43,272 bases of DNA. It comes from Clostridiales bacterium. Lineage in GTDB: Bacteria > Bacillota > Clostridia > Oscillospirales > Oscillospiraceae. The stretch covers positions 1 through 43,272 of the forward strand of contig JAJQFJ010000074.1 of the NCBI GenBank assembly GCA_021201185.1, given 5' to 3'. The notes beneath the pieces are model-generated. The model searched no databases. It worked only from the letters and a program-made list of their open reading frames with translations, and had not been told where the DNA came from. A program made the translations under genes and the position numbers. Positions 16,944 through 25,660 of this stretch are shown in pieces; within the stretch, counting starts at the first letter, position 1, and each line of letters starts with the position of its first letter.

Positions 16944-17618
16944 TCAGGAAAACAGGTAACGGAGGAACAGGGCGATCTGGTCCATATGGGGTGCGTTGGC
17001 GGAGATGCCCAGAGCGCAGTCCCCGCCGTAATATTCGCTCAGCAGAGAGCCGGAGAGGTCGATGCCCACCGGCACCTCCGTCAGCGTTCCGTCCCCCTCC
17101 AGGTCGGCCTCCACCGTCAAAATGCGGTCGGAGTACGTCTCCAGCAGGTTGGACACCCGCTCATCGGACAGGCTCATGAGCCGCCCACTCTCCCCTACTG
17201 TCAGCAGGTCGTCGGTATTCATCACCAGCACGTCCAGCGTGCCCCCGTCCAGGTAGGCGATCAGCATTTCATAATAGGCGCTGCCGGTGGTAGAGGCGGA
17301 GGCGGGGTTGCAGTAGATCTCATCCTCAAACAGGAGCTGTCCCTGGGTCAGGTCATATCCGGCATAGTCAGCAAAGCCGTTATACAGGTCAGAGCCCTCC
17401 CCCAGGTCCTCCGTCACATTGGCAAAGCAGGCGAAAAACCAGGTCTCCGAAGGGGTGGTGACGGCGTGCCAGGTCATGGTGACGGCAAAGCCCGCCACCG
17501 CCACGATGGCGATGATCCACAGCTTGTAGTACATCCAGAGGTAGCCCGGCCGCTCCTTTGGCGGGAGGGCCCGGAGCTTGCTCCACTCCGCCCTCACCTT
17601 TTCCTTCAGGCCGCTCAT
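16944..17618 (-). CDS. Single-pass membrane protein of unknown function
   Basis: No family recognised. The 224-residue protein has a basic cytoplasmic N-terminus (KEKVRAEWSKLRALPPKERP). One transmembrane helix follows (about residues 33-52, LWIIAIVAVAGFAV). The rest is an outward domain of about 170 residues, rich in Asp, Gly and Ser, with LDVLVMNTDDL and LTEVPVGIDLSGSLL. The start overlaps the alpha-galactosidase stop by 4 nt (ATGA), so translation is coupled. It is followed after 18 nt by a YesL-like gene. The DVLVMNTDDL element is reminiscent of a binding-protein-like fold, but that is only an impression. Position suggests a membrane factor working with YesL and the sugar ABC transporter. 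Confidence 0.75.
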   Translation of the reverse strand: MSGLKEKVRAEWSKLRALPPKERPGYLWMYYKLWIIAIVAVAGFAVTMTWHAVTTPSETWFFACFANVTEDLGEGSDLYNGFADYAGYDLTQGQLLFEDEIYCNPASASTTGSAYYEMLIAYLDGGTLDVLVMNTDDLLTVGESGRLMSLSDERVSNLLETYSDRILTVEADLEGDGTLTEVPVGIDLSGSLLSEYYGGDCALGISANAPHMDQIALFLRYLFS

Positions 17619-19861
17619 TTCGCTGCCCTCTCCAGATGGATCTGGACGCTGGGGCAGTCGCCGTACAGCCGGGGCAGGACAAAGCCGCCGTACATCAGGC
17701 CGCCGCCGGAATAGACCCGGCCCTCCTCCTGTCCGGACAGCTCGCCGCAGGCGTCCCCCGTGCCAAAGACCGCAAATTCCCGGACCCGGTACAGGGCACT
17801 CTCCTCCAGGCCCCGGAGCCGGAGGCAAATCAGCGGGGAGGTGGCCCGGACGTGCGTGACCACCACGCTGACCAGGACCTCACCCCGGTCCTCCGAGACG
17901 GTCTGCCAGGCGGTGTAGTCCGCGTTTTGGGTGGGGTCAGACAGGCGGTAGTAGTCCCCCTGCCGGATCAGGTCGCCGTAGCGGTGGAACCGCCCGATCT
18001 GGCGGCGCACCGCCGCCTTTTCCGCCTCCGTCAGCAGGTTCAGGTCCAGCTCATAGCCGAAGGTACCGCTCATGGCCACCACCGCCCGGGTGTCCAGCGG
18101 AACCATCCGCCCGGTCTGGTGGTTGGGACAGGCGGAGACATGGGCGCCCATGGCGGACACAGGGTAGCCGAAAGAGGTGCCATACTGGATGGTCAGCCGC
18201 TCCACGGCGTCGGTGTCGTCGCTGCACCAGATCTGGGGACAGTAGGCCAGCATCCCGGCGTCGAACCGTCCGCCGCCCCCGGCACAGCCCTCCAGCAATA
18301 CCTCCGGGAACCGGGCGGTGAGCCGCTCCAGCAGGTCGTATACCCCCAGCACATACCGGTGGGCCGCCTCCCCCTGGCGCTCCGGGGGAAGCGCCCGGCT
18401 GTAGACGTCGGTCAGGCTCCGGTTCATGTCCCATTTGATGTAGTCGATATGATAGGTCTCCAGCAGGGCGGACAGCCGCTCACAGAGGTAGTTTACCACC
18501 TCTGGCCGACCCATGTCCAGCACCAGTTGATTCCGGCCCATGGTGGGTTGGCGGCCCGGCAGGGTCAGCGCCCAGTCCGGGTGGGCCCGGTACAGGTTGG
18601 AGTCCTCGTTCACCATCTCCGGCTCCACCCACAGGCCAAACTTCATCCCCAGGCCGTTCACCTCTGCAATCAGACGGCTCAGGCCGCCGGGGAGCTTCTT
18701 CTCGTTGACGAACCAGTCCCCCAGGCCCCGGTTTTCGTCGTCCCGGGCGCCGAACCAGCCGTCGTCCAGCACCAGCATCTCCACCCCCAGGGCGCTGGCC
18801 TGGCGGGCGATGGAGACTATCTTGTCCGTGTCAAATTGGAAATAGGTGGCCTCCCAGTTGTTGATGAGCACCGGGCGGCGGCGGTTGGGCCAAGGGCTGC
18901 GACAGAGATTGTTCCGGATGAAGCGGTGATAGCTCCGGGAGAGCTGCTCCAGGCCCTGATGGGTAAAGGCGAGCAGCACCTCCGGGGTCTGGAACCACTC
19001 CCCGGGGGCCAGCGTCCAGCGGAACTGCTCGTCATGGATGCCCATGACCACCCGGGTGCCGCCGGACTGGTCCCGCTCGATGTCCGTCCGGTGGCTGCCG
19101 GAGTAGACCAGCATCAGGCCGTAGCAGTCCCCATGCTCCTCGGTGGTCTCCCGCCCCGCCAGGATGATGAAGGGGTTGTGCTGGTGGCTGGAGGCCCCCC
19201 GGCGGGAGGAGATGGTCTGGATGCCGCCGGTGACAGGCGTACGCACCGCCTGCCGCTCCATATTGTGCCGCCCCTGGAAGTGGAGCAGGTCCCAGTTCCC
19301 GAAGGGGATATCCAGGCAGAGAGAGGCCGCCCGCTCCAGGGTCAGCGCGCCCGTCCCCGTATTGCGCAGCCGGGCGGCGCGGGTGATGATATCCCGCGCC
19401 TCAAACACGCCGTAGTACAGCCGCACCTCCAGCCCCGTCACCTCGTCGGCCAGGGTGACGACTAGCGTCTCCGCCTCGCCGTCTCCGGCAAAGGCGGAAG
19501 GCATCCCCTCCACGACGTACTTGCCGGGCAGGATCTCATGGGAGACGTACCGAAGCTCCGCCCCACAGGTCCCCTCCCGCCCGGAGACGGTCAGGCAGCT
19601 GACCCGGAAATCCCCGGCATTGCAGCCGGTGTACTCCTGGGGCATGGTGTCCAGACTGATCTGAGGCGTGTAACGGCTGGGGTAGGGATTGGGGGAAAAG
19701 CCAAAATCCACCGGGCGATACAGATGCTCCATACTTCCGGATACCCGGCGGCCATAGTACAGATGGCGCAGATAGCCCAGGGGGTCGATCTGCATCTGAT
19801 AGGTGGTGTTTTGCGTGTTCAGGGCAAAAATGCCCTCGTCTCTCTGAAAGGAAATACTCAT
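17615..19861 (-). CDS. Alpha-galactosidase, GH36
   Basis: Predicted to hydrolyse terminal alpha-1,6-galactose from raffinose-family oligosaccharides or melibiose in the cytoplasm. The 748-residue protein has the full three-domain GH36 layout: N-terminal beta-supersandwich, TIM barrel and C-terminal beta domain. The nucleophile is Asp478 in YIKWDMNRS and the acid/base is Asp548 in WCSDDTD. These positions coincide with those known for Geobacillus AgaA/AgaB-type enzymes. No signal peptide is present. The start at 19861 has a GGAGGA ribosome site. Neighbours encode the sugar transporter, an AraC regulator, and the sucrose-cleaving enzyme that would use its product. Confidence 0.95.
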   Translation of the reverse strand: MSISFQRDEGIFALNTQNTTYQMQIDPLGYLRHLYYGRRVSGSMEHLYRPVDFGFSPNPYPSRYTPQISLDTMPQEYTGCNAGDFRVSCLTVSGREGTCGAELRYVSHEILPGKYVVEGMPSAFAGDGEAETLVVTLADEVTGLEVRLYYGVFEARDIITRAARLRNTGTGALTLERAASLCLDIPFGNWDLLHFQGRHNMERQAVRTPVTGGIQTISSRRGASSHQHNPFIILAGRETTEEHGDCYGLMLVYSGSHRTDIERDQSGGTRVVMGIHDEQFRWTLAPGEWFQTPEVLLAFTHQGLEQLSRSYHRFIRNNLCRSPWPNRRRPVLINNWEATYFQFDTDKIVSIARQASALGVEMLVLDDGWFGARDDENRGLGDWFVNEKKLPGGLSRLIAEVNGLGMKFGLWVEPEMVNEDSNLYRAHPDWALTLPGRQPTMGRNQLVLDMGRPEVVNYLCERLSALLETYHIDYIKWDMNRSLTDVYSRALPPERQGEAAHRYVLGVYDLLERLTARFPEVLLEGCAGGGGRFDAGMLAYCPQIWCSDDTDAVERLTIQYGTSFGYPVSAMGAHVSACPNHQTGRMVPLDTRAVVAMSGTFGYELDLNLLTEAEKAAVRRQIGRFHRYGDLIRQGDYYRLSDPTQNADYTAWQTVSEDRGEVLVSVVVTHVRATSPLICLRLRGLEESALYRVREFAVFGTGDACGELSGQEEGRVYSGGGLMYGGFVLPRLYGDCPSVQIHLERAAK

Positions 19862-19882
19862 GCGGACTCCTCCGTAGCAGGT

Positions 19883-20803
19883 TTAATATTCATCCAGTGG
19901 GAGCAGCTCTCCCTCGGGGCACTCCAGGTGGACACGCTCCTCCTCCGGCTGGCGGCGATAGGCTCCCGGACTGCAATGGTAGTGTTTCGTAAAGCTGTGG
20001 GTGAACGCCTGGATACTGTTGTACCCCACCATTCCGGCGATGGTCTCCACCGAGAGGGTGGTGTCGGTCAGCAGCTTTGCCCCCTCCCGCATCCGCAGCA
20101 GGATCATGTAGTCCTTGGGAGAGACGCCCATCTTCTGAGTGAACAGCTTGGTGAAATAGCTGCGGTCGATGCCGATGGAAGCGGCCACCTCTCCCACCTT
20201 CATGGAGGCGTAGTTGTGCCGGATATAGTTCAGTCCATGCTGCACATAGTCGTTGGGGTCGTATTCCCGGTGCAGGCTCCGTTCCTCCCGGCTGCCGGAG
20301 TGGATGGCAAGGCCCAGGAACTGGTACAGCACGCCCAGCCGCCACAGGTCGTGGGTCAGATTCAGCTCCGTCTTGTCCAGCAGATCGGACACCAGGGAGC
20401 AGAAGTCCGCCGGGTCGGTGTTGCAGTCCCGGATGTTCGTCCCTCCGGGGAATCCCGCCTGCTCCAGGTAATAGGGGGCCTTCTCCCCTGCGAAGGTGAT
20501 CCAGCAGTAGGCCCAGGGATCGTCCCAGGACGCCCAGTAGCGGGTCATCTCCCCGGGCTTGGCCACGAAGATCTGTCCCTCGTGAACAGGCCGGGCCGCC
20601 CCGTTCACCTCCAGAAATCCCTCCCCGGACATGACCACATGGAAGTGATACCCCGGGCGGCTGGTGGGACCGAAGCAATAGCCGGGGCGGCATTTCTCGA
20701 TGCCGCAGCTCATCAGGTAGAGGGATTCCGTCTGTCGGTTGCGGTAGGTCAGCTCGAAGAGCCGATACTGGCCCGCCTTGAAGAAAAACTGCATTTTCGC
20801 CAT
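19883..20803 (-). CDS. AraC-family transcriptional regulator
   Basis: The 306-residue protein has an N-terminal cupin-like sugar-sensing domain (about 1-160, with PGYHFHVVMSGEGFLEVNG). Two C-terminal helix-turn-helix motifs follow (about 190-290): MKVGEVAASIGIDRSYFTKL, then VETIAGMVGYNSIQAFTHSF and a FTKHYHCSPGAYRR ending. This is the RafR/MsmR type of activator for alpha-galactoside operons. The ATG at 20803 is chosen over ATG 20818 because GGGAG lies 8 nt before it. The gene lies inside the operon, between the permease and alpha-galactosidase genes, so it probably activates its own transcription when an alpha-galactoside is present. Confidence 0.9.
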   Translation of the reverse strand: MAKMQFFFKAGQYRLFELTYRNRQTESLYLMSCGIEKCRPGYCFGPTSRPGYHFHVVMSGEGFLEVNGAARPVHEGQIFVAKPGEMTRYWASWDDPWAYCWITFAGEKAPYYLEQAGFPGGTNIRDCNTDPADFCSLVSDLLDKTELNLTHDLWRLGVLYQFLGLAIHSGSREERSLHREYDPNDYVQHGLNYIRHNYASMKVGEVAASIGIDRSYFTKLFTQKMGVSPKDYMILLRMREGAKLLTDTTLSVETIAGMVGYNSIQAFTHSFTKHYHCSPGAYRRQPEEERVHLECPEGELLPLDEY

Positions 20804-20881
20804 AAGCCATTCTCCCATATGCGCTGATGCGGCTCCAGTCGGTCGGGCAGCGGCTCCCTCCCGGTGAAAAAACGGGCAAAA

Positions 20882-20898
20882 GCGGTCGCACTGACCGC
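20882..20898 (-). terminator. Weak terminator-like hairpin in the permease-AraC gap
   Basis: On the minus strand GCGGTC-AGTGC-GACCGC is followed by TTTTGCCCGTTTTTT. It lies downstream of the stronger hairpin at 20913-20945 and may attenuate read-through from transporter into enzyme genes. Confidence 0.35.
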
Positions 20899-20912
20899 CG
20901 GGTGCTCCTGGC

Positions 20913-20945
20913 CCTGCCCCCGGCGGACGGGCCGCCGGAGGCAGG
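20913..20945 (-). other. Strong GC-rich stem-loop between permease and AraC genes
   Basis: A 14-bp stem with one mismatch (CCTGCC.CCGGCGG) and a 5-nt loop lies 30 nt after the permease stop. No T-run follows immediately. In binding-protein-dependent operons such structures often set different mRNA levels for transporter and enzymes; that role here is inference. Confidence 0.5.
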
Positions 20946-20974
20946 TAAAGGAGAAAAGGATTTGTGCTGTTATT

Positions 20975-21814
20975 TTACAGCTTGCCTCCCGAGGTTGCAA
21001 TCCCCTCGATAAACTGTTTCTGGAAAATCAGGTAGAGTACGATCATGGGGATGCAGGCCATCAGGGCAGCGGCCATCAGCTCCGGATAGTTGGAGCTGTA
21101 CTGCCCCTGCATCTTCGCCAGGGCGGCGGAGAGGGTGGTGTTCTCCACCTGGGGGCAGACGATCATGGGCCACATCAGGTCCTTGTAGGCGAACACCGCC
21201 GTAAAGATGCCCAGGCTCACCATGGCAGACCGGGTCAGAGGGGCCATGATCCACAGAAACCGCTGGGGGATGTTGCAGCCGTCGATGGCAGCGGCCTCCT
21301 CCAGGTCCTTGGGCAGGCCCTGATACCCCTGCTTGAGCAGGAAGGTGCCGAAGGCGGTCACCACGCCGGGGAACACCAGACCGGCAATGCTGTTGGTCCA
21401 GCCCAGGCTGGTCACCATGACATACTGTGGGATGATGAAGATCTGACTGGGCACCATCATCTGGATGAGGATGAGGGAGAACAGGAGGTTCTTCCCGGGG
21501 AAATGGAGGCGGCCAAAGGCATAGCCCGCCAGAGTGGCGGTGAGCACAGCGCAGACCACCCGCCAGAAGATCATCAGGATGGTATTTTTATACAGGTACA
21601 GAAAATTGTAGTTTTTCCAGACGGAGACGAAGTTGTCAAAGCTCCAGCTGGAGGGGAATATGACGAAGGGGTTCACCGAGGTGGCCTCGGTCAGCGTCTT
21701 GAACGCGGTCAGCAGCATCCACAAAAAGGGCACCAGCATGGTGATGGAGCAGATAATGAGGATGAGATGGATCAGCCCCTGGGTGGCGCGCTGCTTTGCC
21801 TGATAGCTTTCCAT
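20975..21814 (-). CDS. Sugar ABC transporter permease (MalG/MsmG type)
   Basis: The 279-residue inner-membrane permease has six predicted helices and the ABC-docking EAA motif LEEAAAIDGCNIPQRF. It belongs to the CUT1 group that imports di- and oligosaccharides. Starting MESYQAKQRATQGLI, it has a TAAGGAGGT ribosome site and lies 12 nt after the partner permease gene. No ATPase gene is present in the operon, so it presumably uses a shared MsmX/MsmK-type ATPase encoded elsewhere. The operon context suggests raffinose-family sugars or sucrose as cargo. Confidence 0.92.
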   Translation of the reverse strand: MESYQAKQRATQGLIHLILIICSITMLVPFLWMLLTAFKTLTEATSVNPFVIFPSSWSFDNFVSVWKNYNFLYLYKNTILMIFWRVVCAVLTATLAGYAFGRLHFPGKNLLFSLILIQMMVPSQIFIIPQYVMVTSLGWTNSIAGLVFPGVVTAFGTFLLKQGYQGLPKDLEEAAAIDGCNIPQRFLWIMAPLTRSAMVSLGIFTAVFAYKDLMWPMIVCPQVENTTLSAALAKMQGQYSSNYPELMAAALMACIPMIVLYLIFQKQFIEGIATSGGKL

Positions 21815-21826
21815 GTGCGCACCTCC

Positions 21827-22726
21827 TTAATTGTAGAAGACCCACTTCTTCTCGCTCTTTTGCAAGAGGAAGGTCAGGGCCATGATGATGACCAGCATAC
21901 ACACCACGATGGTGGCGCCGTAGCCCCGGTCGCCGTTGGTGAAGGTGTACTTGTAGAAGATGTAGACCACGGACTGCTCCGAGGACAGGGCCTGGTTGGT
22001 GTTGTCCGTCACCATGTAGATCAGATCGAAGATCTGCAGCGCTCCGATGATGCGGGTCTGGAGGATAAAGAAGGTGGTGTGGCTGAGCAGGGGGACGGTG
22101 ATGGAGAAGAACTGCCGGAGGCCGGAGGCCCCGTCGATCTCCGCCGCTTCATAGTAGTCGTGGGGGATCTCCTGCAATCCGGAGAGGAACGGGATCATGT
22201 TATAGCCCACGATGGACCAGACGCCGATGATACCGATGGAGATCCACGCCGTGTTGGGGTCGGAGATCCAGGCCACGTCCAGGCCGAACAGGTTGTTGAG
22301 CAGGCCGAACTGCTGGTTGTACAGGAACTTCCACACCATAGCCACCGCCGCAGGGGCCGCCACCATGGGCAGGAAGAAGATGGTACGGTAGCCGCCCCGG
22401 AAGGCGATCTTCCGGTTGAGCAGCACCGCCAGCACCAGGCCGATGCCGATGCCGAAGGGCACCTCGATGATGGCGTATTTCAGGGTGTTGAGCAGACTGC
22501 CCCAGAACTCCGAGCTGGTCAGCACGTTCTGGTAATTGGTCAGGCCGATGAAGGTGTTCCCTCTGCCGAAATCGCCTGTCTTGCAGAAGGACTGATAGAT
22601 GGTATAGATAATGGGATAGAAGTTCAAGACAATCAGGCCGATCATGGTGGGTGCCACGAAGATCAGCCCCCACATGGCCTCGTTTTTCGCCGCCCTGGAC
22701 ATCTTCTTTTTGATTTTCCGGGTCAT
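21827..22726 (-). CDS. Sugar ABC transporter permease (MalF/MsmF type)
   Basis: The 299-residue permease has six predicted helices and the EAA motif YYEAAEIDGASGLRQF. The opening WGLIFVAPTMIGLIVLNFYP is typical of the MalF-like CUT1 permeases (MsmF, RafF). A basic N-terminus (MTRKIKKKMSRAAKNE) marks the cytoplasmic side. ATG 22726 has an AAAGGAGA site; a longer reading upstream lacks one. It forms the transmembrane channel together with the next gene product and is fed by the lipoprotein encoded upstream. Confidence 0.92.
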   Translation of the reverse strand: MTRKIKKKMSRAAKNEAMWGLIFVAPTMIGLIVLNFYPIIYTIYQSFCKTGDFGRGNTFIGLTNYQNVLTSSEFWGSLLNTLKYAIIEVPFGIGIGLVLAVLLNRKIAFRGGYRTIFFLPMVAAPAAVAMVWKFLYNQQFGLLNNLFGLDVAWISDPNTAWISIGIIGVWSIVGYNMIPFLSGLQEIPHDYYEAAEIDGASGLRQFFSITVPLLSHTTFFILQTRIIGALQIFDLIYMVTDNTNQALSSEQSVVYIFYKYTFTNGDRGYGATIVVCMLVIIMALTFLLQKSEKKWVFYN

Positions 22727-22787
22727 GATTTCTCCTTTCTGTCTGCCCTCCGGCCGGGACATCTCTCCGCCCCGGCCGGAGATGCCT

Positions 22788-24119
22788 TTACTCTGTCGCC
22801 AGGATGCTGTTCATATAGGCAGCGCAGTCGTCCAGGACGCTGCTCATGAGAGAGGGGTCCAGCCAGGCGTCCACCAGCTTTTCCTTATAGTAGTTCTGCC
22901 AGGTGGTTGTGTTGTAGCTGTGGGGATAGGAGATGAGGGTGGCGGTGTCGTTCATGACCTGCACGGCGGAGGCGTCGATGCCCTTGGCAGAGATGGCGTC
23001 GGCATAGGCGCTGTCCGCGCCCACATAGCCGGACAGGGTCACGCCCAACTCGGCCTGCTTGACCTGCATCTCATAGCTGGACAACCACAGCACCAGAGCG
23101 GCGGCCTCGTTGGGATGGGCGGTGGAGGCGGAGGCGGACCAGGCCAGGGAGTTGTAGATGGTCACCCGCTCGCCGTCGTCGCACTGGCCGTTGCCGTTGG
23201 CGTCGTAATAGGGCAGGACGGCGGTGGCGTAGTTCTCGGAGCCGTCATAATCGGTGAAGCCAGCCAGAGTGTAGTTGCCCTGGCAAATCATCGCTACCAG
23301 GTTGTTGGAGAACAGGCCACTGGTGCCGTTCTCGGAAACCAGGGACTGAGGGGCTAAAGCATCGTCGATGAGCGTCCCTACAAACTCCATGGCCGCCTTG
23401 GTCTCGTCGGAGTCCAGGCCGGAGGCAGTGCCGTCCTCAGAGATGATGCTACCACCCATGGCGTAAACAATGTTCCACCAACTGTCCTGATCGTTGGTGG
23501 TGTTCATGGCCGCACCGTAGACAGAACCGCCGCTGGCGGCGGTGATGCCGGAGGCCACCTCGTAGAAGGTATCCCAGGTCCAGGTCTCGTCCGGATAATC
23601 GAAGCCGTACTCATCAAAGATGGCCTTGTTGTAGAGGATGACGTTGATGTCGTGATCCTTCGGAATGCCGTAATACTTGTCCTCATAGGTGAAGGTCTCC
23701 ACAGCGCCCTCGTAGTAGTTGGACATGCCGATGTCCTCGTCCGCCTCGATGTAGGGGGTCAGATCCAGCAGAATGTCGTTGGACATATACTTCTCCGCCT
23801 CCAGGACGTGCATCCAGAACACGTCGGCCATGTCGCCCCCGGAGGCCCCAGCCTCCAGCAGCGTCCAGTAGTTGTCCCAGGTCACCACGTTGACCTTGAC
23901 GGCAATGCCGGTGTCCTCCGTGAACAGGTCGCAGATCTCCTGAATGCCGTCCTGCTGGTCGGAGTCCCAAATCCAGACCTCCAGCTCTGCGGACGTGTCC
24001 AGCTCTGCATCCGGGTCAGCGGAGTCCCCTGCGGAGCTGTCGGCCGCCCCGCAGGCCGCCAGGGCCAGGGCCATGACGACGGCCAGCAGCAGCGCCAGCC
24101 ATTGTTTGATGCGCTTCAT
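22788..24119 (-). CDS. Sugar ABC transporter substrate-binding lipoprotein
   Basis: The 443-residue extracellular binding protein is anchored by a lipid-modified Cys23 in LALAACG after a typical signal peptide. It belongs to the CUT1 solute-binding family: LEVWIWDSDQQDGIQ at the start of the mature domain, DVFWMHVLEAEKY in the first lobe, and SLAWSASASTAHPNEAAALV in the conserved late region. The ATG at 24119 follows an AAGGAGG site and gives a proper signal peptide; longer readings do not. It is the first gene of the nine-gene operon and has a strong promoter. The ligand is inferred as a raffinose-type oligosaccharide or sucrose from downstream enzymes. Confidence 0.92.
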   Translation of the reverse strand: MKRIKQWLALLLAVVMALALAACGAADSSAGDSADPDAELDTSAELEVWIWDSDQQDGIQEICDLFTEDTGIAVKVNVVTWDNYWTLLEAGASGGDMADVFWMHVLEAEKYMSNDILLDLTPYIEADEDIGMSNYYEGAVETFTYEDKYYGIPKDHDINVILYNKAIFDEYGFDYPDETWTWDTFYEVASGITAASGGSVYGAAMNTTNDQDSWWNIVYAMGGSIISEDGTASGLDSDETKAAMEFVGTLIDDALAPQSLVSENGTSGLFSNNLVAMICQGNYTLAGFTDYDGSENYATAVLPYYDANGNGQCDDGERVTIYNSLAWSASASTAHPNEAAALVLWLSSYEMQVKQAELGVTLSGYVGADSAYADAISAKGIDASAVQVMNDTATLISYPHSYNTTTWQNYYKEKLVDAWLDPSLMSSVLDDCAAYMNSILATE

Positions 24120-24183
24120 GATGGTTTTTCCTCCTTCAATGTGTTTTTCCATGAGTCTAAGTTGTCTCAAGGAGATTACCATA

Positions 24184-24212
24184 AGTATAGACACACCAAA
24201 AACATTTGACAA
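24184..24212 (-). promoter_or_regulatory. Promoter of the raffinose/sucrose operon
   Basis: On the minus strand TTGTCA, 17 nt, then TATACT (5/6 matches each), about 65 nt upstream of the binding-protein start. The rest of the 343-nt gap (24120-24462) holds the convergently placed terminator at 24389-24430. The AT-rich stretch between 24240 and 24390 may contain the AraC-type operator, but I could not define direct repeats there. Confidence 0.75.
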
Positions 24213-24388
24213 TGTTCTGACGTGGGATGGACTTGTCCGTTTGTGGAATCGGGTGTCAAAATTTTTCCAGCGTTCACAGGCGTTTCCCGCCTTTGCGGGA
24301 AGAAATGCGGCAGGAAATGGCCGAATCACGCACAAATTTCTCTCTGCGCTTTTGCGTTTTCCCTCCATCTCCGGCTGTAAAACGCACA

Positions 24389-24430
24389 AATCCCCTCCGT
24401 CCGTTCGGTTTTCGAAGGACGGAGGGGATT
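24389..24430 (-). terminator. Terminator of the D-2-hydroxyacid dehydrogenase gene
   Basis: A 14-bp perfect stem (AATCCCCTCCGTCC) with a loop of about 14 nt lies about 30 nt past the stop. On the minus strand it is followed by TGTGCGTTTT, and on the plus strand by TTGTGCC. Confidence 0.75.
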
Positions 24431-24462
24431 TTGTGCCTGTCATGATGTCAGTTGTTCCGGCG

Positions 24463-25407
24463 TCACACCAGATTCTGTGGGGTGCCTGCCAGGAACTGCT
24501 TCAGATTCTCTACCACGATGACCGCCCGCTTCTCAAAGGCCTGCTGGCTGGCGAAGGCCACGTGGGGGGTGAGCACCGTATGGGGAGCGGAGAGGAGAGG
24601 ATGGTCGGCAGGGATGGGCGGCTCCTGCTCGAACACGTCCACACCGGCCCCGGCGATCTCCCCGTTTTTCAGGGCGGCGGCCAGGGCGGCGGAGTCCACC
24701 ACCGGGCCCCGGGCGGTGTTGATGAGCAGGGCGGTGTTCTTCATCAGCTTCAGCTCCCGCTCCCCGATGAGGCCCACGGTGGCCGGGGTCTGGGGGACGT
24801 GGAGGGAGACGATGTCGCACTGGGGCAGCAGCTCCTCCAGGGTGTCACAGTAGGTCACGCCCTCTACATTCTTTTTCGTCCGGCTCCAGGCCAGGACCTT
24901 GCAGCCGAAGGCGTTGGCGATCTTCGCCACCCGGAGGCCGATGGCCCCGGTGCCCACCACGCCGAAGGTCTTGCCCTCCAGCTCGTAGCCCACCAGGCCC
25001 GCCTTGGTGCCTCCCTGACGGCAGGCGGCGTCGCAGGGCAGGACGTTCCGGGCCAGGTCGATGACCAGGCCGAACACCAGGTCGGCTACCGCCACGGTGG
25101 AGTAGCCCGCGCAGTTGCAGACGGCGATGCCGTGGGCATGACAGTAGTCCACATCCACATGATCGGTGCCGGTGAAGGCCACGCAGATCATCTTCAGGTC
25201 AGGACACTGGCGGATGACATTCTCCCGGTAGGGGAAGTTGGACAGCACCACCACATCTGCCCCGGCGCTTCGCTGCACCAGCGTGGCCTCGTCCTCCTTC
25301 CGGTCAGGGTAGGCGACCAGCTCCACGTCAGGGCCCAGGGCGGCTCTGGCCTGGGCCAGCAGATCCTCATTGGGGATGCCCAGCGGCTCCAAAAATACGA
25401 TTTTCAT
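24463..25407 (-). CDS. D-isomer-specific 2-hydroxyacid dehydrogenase
   Basis: Predicted NAD(P)-dependent oxidoreductase that interconverts a 2-keto acid and its D-2-hydroxy acid. The 314-residue protein has the full family layout. The Rossmann motif is VVGTGAIGLRVA (about residues 151-161). The catalytic triad is Arg233 (NTARGP), Glu262 (DVFEQEP) and His282 (LTPHVAF). The substrate cannot be fixed by sequence; D-lactate, glyoxylate/hydroxypyruvate or a sugar-acid-derived keto acid are options. ATG 25407 is used; a TTG one codon upstream shares the same AGAGGT site. It appears monocistronic, with its own promoter and terminator, between the raffinose and glucuronate regions. Confidence 0.9.
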   Translation of the reverse strand: MKIVFLEPLGIPNEDLLAQARAALGPDVELVAYPDRKEDEATLVQRSAGADVVVLSNFPYRENVIRQCPDLKMICVAFTGTDHVDVDYCHAHGIAVCNCAGYSTVAVADLVFGLVIDLARNVLPCDAACRQGGTKAGLVGYELEGKTFGVVGTGAIGLRVAKIANAFGCKVLAWSRTKKNVEGVTYCDTLEELLPQCDIVSLHVPQTPATVGLIGERELKLMKNTALLINTARGPVVDSAALAAALKNGEIAGAGVDVFEQEPPIPADHPLLSAPHTVLTPHVAFASQQAFEKRAVIVVENLKQFLAGTPQNLV

Positions 25408-25460
25408 CAAAATGACCTCTTTTCTCAGGCGGGCGGCGTGTGCGCCCGACGGTTAAAGTA

Positions 25461-25489
25461 ATTATAGCATATCAGAGGGGAAAAGAAAA
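25461..25489 (-). promoter_or_regulatory. Promoter of the D-2-hydroxyacid dehydrogenase gene
   Basis: A perfect TATAAT (minus strand, 25461-25466) has a weak TTTTCT 17 nt upstream. Just beyond the -35 lies CTTTTGGTAAA (plus strand, 25491-25501), an 11-mer that recurs upstream of uxaC. Confidence 0.55.
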
Positions 25490-25559
25490 CCTTTTGGTAA
25501 ATTTGGTGGTGGTTGGTGCGGATTCGCTGGGAGCCAAGATAACTTGCGCAACAGTGCAG

Positions 25560-25580
25560 TTTCCCCGCCAAAAGGGGAAA
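25560..25580. other. Short hairpin followed by T-rich stretch upstream of the Cys-rich ORF
   Basis: TTTCCCC and GGGGAAA are separated by seven bases and followed on the plus strand by ATTTTCTCTG. It could be a terminator-like attenuator ahead of the small gene at 25661. No upstream plus-strand gene needs terminating here. Confidence 0.35.
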
Positions 25581-25660
25581 ATTTTCTCTGAAAAGTTCGT
25601 CTGTTGCATATCCTTCCCGCGCTCTCCGGTATATGCTTGAGGCGGGAGGAGATGACCGCA

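Noticed and set aside
17558..19465. A long plus-strand frame opposite the alpha-galactosidase gene
   Set aside because: The composition is typical of an antisense shadow in GC-rich DNA, and the minus strand carries intact GH36 catalytic motifs.
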